DNA of 64,000 bases, from positions 16,117,019 to 16,181,018 of the forward strand of contig CM055823.1 of the NCBI GenBank assembly GCA_029582265.1. The letters run 5' to 3'. This DNA is from Zoroaster sp. YZ-2022. Its lineage: Eukaryota > Echinodermata > Asteroidea > Forcipulatida > Zoroasteridae. This document shows positions 22,534-33,290 of this stretch, one piece after another. Position 1 is the stretch's first letter; each line of letters begins with the position of its first letter. A program made the translations under genes and the position numbers. The notes under the pieces were generated by a model. That model was given only the letters and a program-made list of their open reading frames with translations, was not told the origin of the DNA and searched no databases.

Positions 22534-23076
22534 TCGTTTTCACGGTACCGCTGACCAGTTACTTTTACGTATTAAAGGTGCCCTAAGGGAACGTATTAGG
22601 GCTGATTTTTCTAGATTAAATAGGGATAAATTCTGCAACACTTGGTGTGTTCGCAGAGTATTATGTTTTGTAGAAAATGACCGGTTTTTTTTCCGGCATT
22701 TGTAATTTGGTGTAAGGTTTCTTTTAGTGCACCGATTGGGGCAGTTTTGCTCTGTAATCGGGGTTCAAGTTTGAGGTGTTTTTTAGATGACTAAGATTTT
22801 TTATTGTCCTTTAAGTGAAATGTTCAAACAAGTATCTGTTCTTTTCAGAAACTCACTTTTGCTGTGCATGTTCTTTTTCGAACATTGTTGTTAGGTAACT
22901 TTTAGTTTGGTGAGCAGGGGTGGGTCGTACCCACCTTAATTATGTCGAGGTATAAGTAGCGGGTGCTACACTGCTGGCCATGCTGCTTAGCTCTGTGTTA
23001 TGTTTATTGACGTGTACTTTTTAAGTTAGTGGGGTAGGGAGGGTCGTACCCTCACGCACTAAGGTATAGCGTGGCT
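22534..23076 (+). mobile_element. 3' end of a Tx1/L1-like LINE, severely 5'-truncated
   Basis: It matches 29832-30336: the last ~55 codons of ORF2 followed by the 3' UTR ending GGGTCGTACCCTCACGCACTA. In this copy the ORF2 tail is open to a TAA at 22703-22705 ('RIKGALRERIRADFSRLN' is visible), whereas the downstream copy has small deletions here. Its last base is joined directly to the 5' end of the next LINE copy, so the two elements are head to tail. Confidence 0.75.
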
Positions 23077-23649
23077 ATCCTATCCCCGGAGTGTTATATT
23101 CACTTCCAAAACCCCAAAAAATTAGTCTTAATAGATTGGGAGAGGGCGCCGATACAGCAAAGACCGCCCAACGATCAGTATTGCTGTCAAAAAGCCGGTT
23201 ATAGCTTATAGTAATATTTTTACGCCTTTAAGCTTTGTTACAAGCTTCTATTGCTTCTTGGAGCACTCCTTTAAGTGTCTCTTTTTTCGTATATATTTCG
23301 TCGCGGCTTACTGTTCCGTTGAGTTCAGTGAGCCGTTGACTTCCTGTTTTTCTTCTTTGTTCTTTTCTGAATATTTGCATAAGGGCGAAGCTGGCCCTTT
23401 GTGTGTGTGTGCGCGTGTGTGTGTGTGTTTCCCTATGCGACCACGGCCGAAGGGTTGGTGGTTGCATAGGGTACAATACCATTCGTCGCCCAAGGAAACA
23501 GAGCACAAAGAATTAGCTTTGTTCTCCTGGTGCTCTTTCTTTTTTGATAGAATTTGTACGGGCTGAGCTAGCCCTTTTTCTTTGTGTGTTCCTTGTGCGA
23601 CCACAACCGAAAGGTCAGTGGTTGCACAGGGTACCACATTGTTATTTGC

Positions 23650-24995
23650 CTTGGGAAACAAAACGTAAAGATTTGGTTTTGTTTCCACGGGGTTCTGTTA
23701 TCTATTATTTGTAGTACGCAATACCAGACCGACAAATAACGGCCTGGAATTGTACATTTTTTGAATAACACTACTACAAGTTATGGTAGTGTTATTGTAC
23801 CCGAGTAGGGTATTTGTATAACACCACTACAAGTTGTAGTGGTGTGTGTGTGTAGATATATAGAATCAGCTATTTTCCCGAGTTGGGCATATACTCTTTT
23901 TCTATTTCTTAACACCACTACAAGTTGTAGTGGTGAAGATAACATTTGAGTTATCTTAACTGTATTTCCTATTTTTCTCTTTTCTTTTCACCCCTTTTCT
24001 TAACACTACTACAGGTAGTAGTAGTGTGAGTCTTTATAGTGTAATAAATACAATTATCCGAGAAGGGTAATTTTTCCTACTTTGTCTTTAACCCTTCAAA
24101 TAGAAGAGTTGTAATTATCATGCCTCCGAGATGGGAAGGCCTTCGACGTGACTGCGCTGCCGAACTTAAGTTCGACAGCAAAGTCACGCCAAGTCAGCTC
24201 TTTATAGAGCTTGAGAAAATTGGGATTGATATCAGTGACCATATGGTCGCTGCTCAACCACTTTCGGGAGGGCGATTTGATTTGACTTTCAAATCGCCCT
24301 CCATTAGAAATCGTTTTCGCCTTGGGAAACAAAACGTAAAGATTTGGTTTTGTTTCCACGGGGTTCTGTTATCTATTATTTGTAGTACGCAATACCAGAC
24401 CGACAAATAAGGGCCTGGAATTGTACATTTTTTGAATAACACTACTACAAGTTGTGGTAGTGTTATTGTACCCGAGTAGGGTATTTGTATTCATAGTATA
24501 ACACCACTACAAGTTGTAGTGGTGTGTGTGTGTAGATATATAGAATCAGCTATTTTCTCGAGTTCATGGGCATATACTCTTTTCTATTTCTTAACACCAC
24601 TACAAGTTGTAGTGGTGAAGATAACATTTGAGTTATCTTAACTGTATTTCCTATTTTTCTCTTTTCTTTTCACCCCTTTTCTTAACACTACTACAGGTAG
24701 TAGTAGTGTGAGTCTTTATAGTGTAATAAATACAATTATCCGAGAAGGGTAATTTTTCCTACTTTGTCTTTAACCCTTCAAATAGAAGAGTTGTAATTAT
24801 CATGCCTCCGAGATGGGAAGGCCTTCGACGTGACTGCGCTGCCGAACTTAAGTTCGACAGCAAAGTCACGCCCAGTCAGCTCTTTTTAGAGCTTGAGAAT
24901 ATTTGGATTGATATCAGTGACCATCTGGTCGCTGCTCAACCACTTTCGGGAGGGCGATTTGATTTGACTTTCAAATCGCCTCCATTAGAAATCGT
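23650..24995 (+). repeat. Tandemly duplicated 5' region of the LINE (2 x ~675 bp)
   Basis: The segment from CCTTGGGAAACAAAACGTAA to about codon 65 of ORF1 occurs twice: ~23650-24320 and ~24321-24995. Each copy has four near-perfect hairpins of ~24-27 bp of the type ACACCACTACAAGTTGTAGTGGTG: 23767-23793, 23820-23844, 23911-23935 and 24002-24028, and again at 24438-24463, 24501-24524, 24593-24616 and 24683-24709. Tandem 5' monomers with promoter activity are known in mammalian L1; a similar role here is inference. Confidence 0.8.
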
Positions 24996-26601
24996 TTTCT
25001 GCCGGGTTGGACTCCATCCCCGGTAGTAGACTTTCACATATGGTGGCTATACAATAGTCACCATATTTTCTATGCATGCAACTGGACGATAACATCATCA
25101 GGTCCAGACTTGCGAAGTATGGGGAGGTTCTGTCGGCCAGGAATGCACCTTCGCCGAGAGACCCTCCTATTTAATGGCACTCGCCAATACAAGATGAGGG
25201 TGAAGGAGAACATCCCTCGGTGCTCCGCTTTGGGGGCGAAAATTCCTGGGTGTCCTATACTGGACAGACCAGGACTTGCACCCAATGCGGAGCACCCGGT
25301 CATGTGGCCGCGGAATGTAACATTATGAAATGTTACAAATGTTTAGGTTTGGGGCACGCGGCTGCCAAGTGTCCCAACCGAGTAGTTTGCACGATTTGCG
25401 AGGAGGGGCATAGCTTTAAAGCGTGCCCTAATTCCTTTGCAAATCGTGCAAACCCATCCAAGAGGTGGACAAACGTGGCGGTCGCGGAGAAGGTTAATCC
25501 TTCTTCGCAACCTGTTACTAAGAAGGAGTCTCCCCCCTCACCGGTTTTGGTGGAGGGGGACTCCCCTCCTTCTCCGTCTGGAGCTTCGGCCCCAGTAGAG
25601 GCTGTGAGGGGGGATGTTCCCCCTTCGCAGTCTATTTCTTCTAAGAAGGAAGCCTCTTCCCAGCCGGTTTCAGTTGGAGAGGTCTTTTCCTATACAGTCT
25701 GGGGTTTCGGCCCCAGTAGAGGCTGTGAAGGGGGATGTCCCCTTCGCAGTCTGTTTCTTCTGAGAGGAGGGGTCTCCCCTCACCGGTTTCAGTGGAGGGG
25801 ACTCCTCCTTCTCCGTCTGGAGCTTCGGCCCCTGGAGGCTGTGAGGGGATGTTCCCCTTTCGCAGCCTGTTTCTTCTAAGAAGGAAGCCTCTTCCTCAGC
25901 CGGTTTCGGTTGGAGAGGTCTTCTCCTATGCAGTCTGGGGTTTCGGCCTCAGTGGTGAGTAGGGAACTCTCCTCCTCCCAGTCCGAATCTTCGGACACGA
26001 GCGGAACAGGAGTTCTTCTTCTTTGTTGTCTGGGTCTTCGGACTCAGACACAGTTTCTAGGGTTGAAACCCCCATTACATTAAGTTATAGCCTGCCACCT
26101 GCATCCTGCTTGGGATGCAAGAAGGTGGCAGGTCCTTTCAAGGGTGACTCGCCGTGGGAATGTTTCCACTGCGAATGTACCTTGGATTTGAAATCTTGTT
26201 ATAGCCTTGTCGGATGCGCAGTCTGCACTGGCGTGAACGCTCACCCAACCTTGGGCTGCGACAAGCCAGATTGCCACGCAGCAGCATTCGACAGGGTTCG
26301 CCCGTTTAGGTCGCGGGTGGAAAGGAAGAAGAAGAGGAATCGTTCCTCTTCAGTTCGGACTCTTCCACCGGGCCTAGAACCCCAGCGAAACGGGCCACCC
26401 TGTAAAGGGAAGAATTTATCCGACTCTTCTTCAGAGTCGGAAATGGAGCAGGAGGAGGTTAAGGACACTTGTCCTAAACCAACTCCTGCTCCAAAAAGTC
26501 CTAGGGACACCCGGAGTCTCCGGAGAATGCCCCACGTAATGTGTTTTGTTTTATTTTTAAACACCAATAATTATGGTCGCTATTTTTTCACTAAATGTTA
26601 A
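24802..26601 (+). pseudogene. LINE ORF1 (nucleic-acid-binding protein), frameshifted
   Basis: The start chosen is the ATG at 24802, which opens 'MPPRWEGLRRDC'; the same start also opens the upstream duplicate at 24120. The N-terminal region is followed, across frameshifts near 25000-25200, by an RRM-like segment ('DDNIIRSRLAKYGEVLSARN', 'NGTRQYKMRV'). Then come three CCHC-type knuckles at 25279-25440 ('CTQCGAPGHVAAEC', 'CYKCLGLGHAAAKC', 'CTICEEGHSFKAC'). A Pro/Ser-rich linker with internal repeats (25500-25960) leads to a second Cys-rich cluster (26100-26280) and an acidic tail. ORF1 proteins bind the element's RNA. The copy is broken in at least three places. Confidence 0.75.
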
Positions 26602-29600
26602 TGGGATGCGCGACTCTGTAAAGAGATCACGCATTTTTAAACTTTGTAGCCAGTATGACATTTCTTGCTTGCAAGAGTGTCATATTGGTTCGAATAATGA
26701 TTTAGCCTTCGTGGAGGGCAGAATGGAAGGGGAAGATGTTTGCCAGTTTTGGCACATCTTTTTCCTGTGGTACCATCATCCTTCTGTCCCCACGTTGTAC
26801 TTATGATTTATTCACCCTTCGTTTTGATAACGAAGGAGAATTATTAGCAGTGTTCTTGAAGGCCCATTGGGTAGTATTAAGTTGTGTACGGCTTATGCTC
26901 CCAATGACCCCAAGTCCGTAAACGTTTCCTCTTAAATTTAGCATTTCATTTGACGGGGAATATTCCATTATTTTAACCGGGATTTTAATTGTGTTACTGA
27001 TATTGATTTGGATAGACGTGGCTCTGTTTCCACCTTGTGTGGTATCGGGTCCACTGAGTTACTCCAACTCATATCAGATTTTTCTTAATTGACTGTTGGC
27101 GGTTTTACACCCGTCTGGCATTTCTTTTACGTGGCGTAATGCGTCCAAACACTGCGTCCAGTAGACTTGACCGTTTTATGTGTCGAGTTCTCTGGACGTG
27201 GTGTCTGTCTGCATTCGCCATGCCATTAACGATCATAACGGTGTTCTTTAAATTTTAATTGCCCTGAGATTGTGAGTGTTGGTGAGGGTTTTGGAAATGT
27301 AATGTTTCCACTCTTTCCGATACCTACTTTCAACGGGAATTTCGTAAAGTTTACGCTGGTTGGCGGACTCTCAGGGAGGGGTTTGACAATGAACTCCTCT
27401 GGTGGGAGGACGTCAAGCAGCGTATTAAAATCTTTATTTATAGCCACTCGCGGAGGTTATCTAGAAAACGGGGACAGAAGAGAAGTTCTCTTCAAAAGTC
27501 CTTTAATTTTATTGTTTCTAAACTTAACGCTGGTATCACAGATCCTGATCTGTTGCTCCAGCATGAGTCTTTAAAGAAAGAGTTGGAGAAGTTGGATGGC
27601 TTTGAAGCAGAGGGTGCACGGGTTCGTTCGCGAGCCCGTGAACTCGAGGAAGGGGAGAAGCCGTCCAAGCACTTCTTCCGGCTCGAAACAGCTCGTTTTA
27701 AAACTCGTTTGATTTCATCAGTGCGTGCCCCGGGCGGAAACGTCTATGACACCGCTGATGATATCATCGATGTTTATAGAAACTTTTATTTCGACCTTTT
27801 CTGTGAGGATCCTACCGAAAAGGATCTACAGTAATTTTTTCTAGATAACCTCAATGTGAGTGTAGCTGAGGACCTCCGTGTTGAACTCGAGAGCTCACTT
27901 GAGCTTTCCGAGATTGATGCGGCGGTTCGCAGCATGGCCAACGGTAAGACGCCGGGTGAGGACGGTCTACCCAAGGAATTTTACATCTGTTTCTTGGATT
28001 TAATTGGGCCAGACCTCCTCGACGTCTTTAATTGTGCTTTAAAGTTAATTCCTAGGACTTTCCCAGCGAATGGGTATTATTACCCTTTTAGACAAAAGGG
28101 ATCCTTTAGATCCCCAAAATAAACGTCCTATTTCTCTTTGAATGTGGACTATAAAATTCTGTCAAAGGTCTTGTGTACTAGGCTCGGCAAAGTTTTGCCA
28201 GATATAATTTGTCCTTTTCAGACTTGTGGGGTCAGGGAGATCCATCCATGATAACATCAGGCTCCTTCGGGACTCGGTGGCTTTCGCGGATGAGAAGAAC
28301 CTTGACTCCCTCGTCATTCTCTGGACCAGAGCAAGGCCTTTGACAGAGTCAATTGGTCTTTTTTATTTAGGGTCTTGGAGCGTTTTGGCTTCGGCCCTAA
28401 GTTTATCCACTGGATAAACATTTTGTATACTGATATTTTCAGTAAAGTTTTAATTAACGGTCATTTGTCCGATCCTTTTTTATTATCTAGAGGAGTGAGA
28501 AAAGGTTGTCCCCTTTCTCCTCTCCTTTATGTTTTATTTATAGAACCTTTTGTGGTTTCTGTCATGAAGGACAGTCGCATCAGTGGCCTTACTGTCCCTG
28601 GATCGGGTGGTTTGCAATGCAAAGTCGTTCAGTACGCTGACGACACCACCTGTATCGTAAGGGACCATGGGTCGTTGGTGCGACTGTTCAAGTAATTAGC
28701 TTGTTCGAACGAGCGAGTGGGTCTCGGCTCAATATGAACAAGTCTCAGGGCTTAGTTTTAGGGACTTGGCCTGAGTCAATTTTGTCTGCGGTTCCTATTA
28801 AATGGACTGCAGAACCTATACAAATTAACGGTGTTCTATTTGGTAGGGCGACATGGCTCTGATCAATTGGAATCAACGTGTTTCTTCTGTCATTTCTACT
28901 ATAAATATGTGGAAAGATAGAACATTAACCCTCTTAGGAAGGTTTTAATTGTAAATACATTGGTTCTTTCACCTTTGTTTTATTTAGCTCCTATTTATCC
29001 CCTTCCTGCTTCTGTAGAGAAGGTGATAACCAGAGCAGTTTTTAATTTTGTTTGGTCGGGTAAAACCGAATTGGTTAGCAGGTCAGTTTTGTACCAGCCA
29101 CTCGATAAAGGTGGCCTTGGTCTCACTGATCTGCGGATAAAATCTGATGCTCTTTTTGTCAAGGGAATGAGGTGTCTGTGGGATGATGATGGCCCGCCAT
29201 GGAGGTTTTTTGGCCTTTACTGGTCGGCTTTATCGCTTCGCAGAGTTTTCCCAGCTGGCTTCTTTAGTAACTGTACGCCTCATTCCTTTGAGCCTGTTTG
29301 TTTTTATGTGTATTTTTTGCAGCTTAGTCCTGCTTGTTTTAACCTGATGCCGGATGTTGACTGGTCTTCTGTGACAGTAAAACATCTTTATGATGTCTTT
29401 CTCGACCAGAGGGCAGTCAAGCTTCCCAGCATCTTCGTCTGTAACCTCAATGAGGTTTTAAAAATATACATAACTCCAATTTGGATCACCGACTTCGGGA
29501 TCTGAATTGGAGAATAGTTTAAGTGCTGTGAAAACAGCGCACCGGGTTTTTAAATGGGGTATTGGGAATGAAATGCCCGAGGGCCAGTGTGGCAATCAGG

Positions 29601-29982
29601 GAGTGCATTTCTCATGTTTTCTGGGGTTGTTCCTTCCTTTCCCAACTTTGGGTTTGGGTGGAACATGTGGGGAAAAATCAAGGAAAACCTTTTTCCCTTA
29701 CAGAGAATTGTGCTTTATGGTTCGGGTCTGGACACTTGTCCAGATTCCGTGCTAATTTTGTATCTGGTCAGCGTGGTCAAGTGGCTTGTTTGGTCTTCAC
29801 GATGTGAAGCCTTGTTCGACAAGTCACATGCTACCGCTGACCAGTTACTTACGTATTAAAGGTGCCCTAAGGGAACGTATTAGGCTGATTTTCTAGATTA
29901 AATAGATAAATTCTGCAACACTTGGTGTGTTCGCAGAGTATTATATTTTAGAAAATGACCGGTTTTTTTCCGGCATTTGTAA
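26573..29982 (+). pseudogene. LINE ORF2 (endonuclease and reverse transcriptase), frameshifted
   Basis: The ATG at 26573 opens 'FSLNVNGMRDSVKR' and 'ISCLQECHI', the first motifs of AP-like endonucleases (Asn and Glu of the active site). Reverse-transcriptase blocks follow: 'NGKTPGEDGLPKEFY' (27940), 'GRSIHDNIRLL' (28230), 'GVRKGCPLSPLLYVLFIEP' (28490) and the catalytic 'VQYADDTTCIV' (28627). The C-terminal region has a Cys/His pattern around 'SHVFWGCSF' (29600) as in L1-like ORF2. Frames change at least six times (for example near 26800, 27230, 28120, 28330, 28700, 29500), so no full enzyme can be made. The stop is inferred at 29980-29982 from the better-preserved upstream copy. Confidence 0.8.
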
Positions 29983-30336
29983 TTTGGTGTAAGAGTTTCT
30001 TTTAGTGCACCGATTGGGGCAGTTTTGCTCTGTAATCGGGGTTCAAGTTTGAGGTGTTTTTTAGATGACTAAGATTTTTTATTGTCCTTTAAGTGAAATG
30101 TTCAAACAAGTATCTGTTCTTTTCAGAAACTCACTTTTGCTCTGCATGTTCTTTTTCGAACATTGTTGTTAGGTAACTTTTAGTTTGGTGAGCAGGGGTG
30201 GGTCGTACCCACCTTATGTCGAGGTATAAGTAGCGGGTGCTACACGGCTGGCCATGCTGCTTAGCTCTGTGTTATGTTTATTGACGTGTACTTTTTAAGT
30301 TAGTGGGGTAGGGAGGGTCGTACCCTCACGCACTAC

Positions 30337-30599
30337 TGACAGTCAGTTTACTACAGAAGTAGTTAGATTTTGTTTCTCATGAAAGATATAAAAAAAACTT
30401 CACTAAATTTTTACTATTGAATTTCTGACCCAACTGACAATGGAGGATTTTGTTTAATCGCGATATATTTTTTTCTTCATGATAATTTTTTTCATCGCAA
30501 TATATTTTTTTCATCGCAATCTGCCGATATCTCGATGATTTAAAAATCCAGTATCATAATCGAGTAAAAAAAATATTGCGATATTCGATATTATCGTGT
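30337..30599. other. AT-rich spacer after the LINE
   Basis: AT-rich sequence with repeated ATCGCAATATATTTTTTTC-like runs. No gene and no matching copy elsewhere. Confidence 0.5.
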
Positions 30600-31353
30600 C
30601 ATCGCCCAAGCCTAGTGGATATTTGTTAAGCATATTTTGTACACAGCTATACTTGCATCAATCTATATCTGCAAGAACGCATACAAAATAAAATTATTTG
30701 AAGACCCTTCTGGAGTTCCTTGTAAACAATGTATGGTAGCATTCATGCTAAACTTGAAAGGCTGCACTGCACTCATCATTCAGCATGCAGTAATTTCCCT
30801 TAATACCAAACTATAGACTGCAGTCGCTGCGCTTTTAAACAGAGTACTTTGTACATTTTGCTGATTCAGTTCTTTGGACTTGAGAGTCTTCTTCCTACCA
30901 AAACAAATAATAAAGTAACACAAATGTATACAATTAATGATATTGTAATTTGCACTATTAATGGTCCCTTCATGCAAGCATGCTACCCGACCTTAAATTG
31001 TCTAAAAGGCCTGCATGCAATTTGCAACAAATAATATCATGTGTTTATCTCAACTATCGCGAAGCTGACGTACAGGTTCTGAAAAGAACCTTATCACACA
31101 ACTCGTATCTCAACTGTAGCTAAGTGAGAATGGTTCAAGGGAGAACCAATGTCAGGCAACTCGTTTTTCTCGACTGTCGCTAAGTGAGAAGCCATAATTT
31201 TGCAAGGAGAACCATGGGAACTTCACGGGTTATTCTTTATGTTTCAGTAAACACATAGTGTTACCGCAAACCGAAATGATATCGATATTCCACCATGCAA
31301 AGCCTCATATCTTATAACAAATAATATCTGGGAATTTTCATAAATTATCAGCA

Positions 31354-31562
31354 AGGGACAATATCATCACGATCAAACGGGCATGGAATCAGAGTGCTAG
31401 ATGTAGATTAACTCAGTGACTGAAAATAATACCCCAATTGATAAGGTCCTATTGCTGCAGCATAAATGAGCCAGTTATTTTCAGTCACTGTGTTCATCTT
31501 AAACTAGAACACAGATTCCATACCCTGTTGAAAGTCTGTTCTGATCATGATATAGTGTGCCT
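31354..31562. mobile_element. Family A MITE in segment P, copy A
   Basis: Left end AAGGGACAATATCATCACGATC and right end CTGATCATGATATAGTGTGCCTTTAA keep the family A inverted repeats and the internal GACTGAAAATAATACCCC / TTTTCAGTCACTGTG pair. It is shared with copy B, so it was present before the duplication. Confidence 0.7.
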
Positions 31563-31626
31563 TTAATGTATGACAAGGGCATTTAAGGCATGATTAATTT
31601 TGGATGAGTCAAAACAAATTCTTCAC

Positions 31627-31698
31627 CTGTCATACAAATGATGTACTTGTAAGAGGGTCCTCATCAGTGTGTATTCCTGATGTAGATGCTGCTGCAAC
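31627..31698 (-). pseudogene. Decayed copy of a candidate exon (see 43315)
   Basis: Minus strand: acceptor TTTCTTAATGTTAG, then 72 bp, then donor GTGAAG. The first 17 codons agree with the exon at 43315-43388 ('VAAASTSGIHTDEDPLT'). Small deletions then shift the frame into a stop. The donor is weaker than in the other copy. It looks like the non-functional paralogue of that exon. Confidence 0.45.
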
Positions 31699-33000
31699 CT
31701 AACATTAAGAAATCAAAGATAGAAGACACATTATTAAGTAAAAGAATGCCTTCAATGAGGATTTCAGACTAAAGGGTGGTATTAACTGTTATACATAGAC
31801 AATCTGATTGGACAAAACGTACTTGGGATGTATTAATGGATGATAAAGACATGGCTTATGAAAATCACAGCAGCCCATATGTGCTAGCTGTTTGCCAGCT
31901 GTTTTGTGCGAAGCCAATGGGGATTTGAACCAATCAGAATGACAAAGATTGTTTTGCATCACGAGCCTAACTCGTGTACACTGAAAGTGTTTCGTGTGTC
32001 CTCAAAACATGAATTTACCTATTTCTATTTGAGTTTATTCAACAAAAATTGCACGTTTTACATTTTGAAAACGAAATTGATGCGGACATAAAGGCGAGGT
32101 CCTTATCGCCCGTGACCACACCCAAAACTGGTCATTAACCTGCGGGAAAGACCAAGCAACAAACTGTTATTCCCTTATTAAATGAGCTTACATGGCAAGA
32201 AACAAACACAGCCTCTGAGGTCTTAAATCACATTAAGGTTGACATATGGAATGTGAATAAGCATACTTTTACACAGCTATACTTGCATCAATCTATATCT
32301 GCAAGAACACATACTAACAAAATTATTTGAAGACCTTTCTGGAGTTCCTTGTAAACAATGTATGGTAGCATTCATGCTAAACTTGAAAGGCTGCACTGCA
32401 CACATCATTCAGCATGCAGTAATTTTCCTTAATACCAAACTAGACTGCAGTCGCTGCGCTTTTAAACTTTTAAACCGTTAATTATCAATGTTCCAATGAA
32501 ACAAAATTTACATCTTTAATATTTTTCGGATTTATTCTAACGTTGAATTTCTGTCTCTGGAGGAACATTAATAATTGTTGTTGCTTGAGATTGCCAATAG
32601 TGTACGTAGGAGCTTTAGTTGAGTCTTGGCATCACAAAAGTAGCTAATAATCTAAAAATGCTGATTTTGGATTCCACTGAACAGAGCAGAAAGACTGAGC
32701 TTTCAAATTGTGTATGGACATTATTCTAATATTTGTCATTTGCAATTGAGATAATTAGTGCTAATTTAATATTAATTAACATAATTTTGTCTTCACTGGC
32801 AAATTACACAGTTTTATCTGGTGTTTATTGACATCAAATATTCAGTGTTATTTCAACTACTCTGATTAGAGTTAATTAATTGTTAATAATAATAAATGAA
32901 AATTATTTCTTGAAACCGTGTTCAAAAAGCAATCTTTCAAACAAATAGAAGGCCATCATTCTTTGTTTAAAAATTTAATTTAAAAAGAAGAAAAAAAATC

Positions 33001-33235
33001 AAGTTCTGGTGTTGCCAGCAGCAGGGTGTGAGTTCGAGCCCCGGTCGTGACACTTGTGTCCTTGAGCAAGGTACTTAACCGTAATTGCTTCGTCCTTCGG
33101 ATGGGACGTAAAGCCGTAGGTCCCGTGTGTTGTGTAATGCACGTAAAAAAAAGAATGCGCCTTGAGCACCACTTAGTTGGTGGATACGTGCGCTATATAA
33201 GTCCACACATTATTATTATTATTATTATTATTATT
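33001..33235 (+). mobile_element. 5'-truncated tRNA-derived SINE (subfamily 2)
   Basis: It starts inside the tRNA-like head (AAGTTCTGGTGTTGCC), keeps the B box and CTTGAGCAAGGTACTTAACC, then the subfamily-2 body CGGATGGGACGTAAAGCCGT, and ends in (ATT)n. The paralogous site in copy B (about 44525) lacks it; about 20 bp present there are missing here, so the insertion came with a small target deletion. Confidence 0.8.
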
Positions 33236-33290
33236 GTCCATACTGCTTTTTAAATATGTAAATCTTTATTGTTGAGTTTGCATGACATAC

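Larger units (their letters stand above)
23077..30336 (+). mobile_element. Near full-length Tx1/L1-like LINE, frameshifted
   Basis: The order is: 5' UTR with duplicated segment, ORF1 with CCHC knuckles, ORF2 with AP-type endonuclease and reverse transcriptase, and a 3' UTR ending CCCTCACGCACTA without a poly(A) tail. ORF1 and ORF2 overlap slightly near 26573-26601. Many frameshifts make the copy inactive. The combination of an RNA-binding ORF1 with zinc knuckles and an L1-like ORF2 fits the Tx1/L1 group; the exact clade is inference. Tx1-group elements are often target-specific, in line with the head-to-tail position behind another copy. Confidence 0.8.
30600..33290. repeat. Segmental duplication, segment P copy A
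   Basis: It aligns by eye with 41640-44600 (copy B), including single-copy-looking stretches such as GTAAACAATGTATGGTAG, CAGTCGCTGCGCTTTTAAAC and GAACAGAGCAGAAAGACTG. It is interrupted by a SINE that copy B lacks (33001-33235). Copy B has three insertions that copy A lacks. This is a true duplication of host DNA and not just a shared transposon. Confidence 0.8.
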
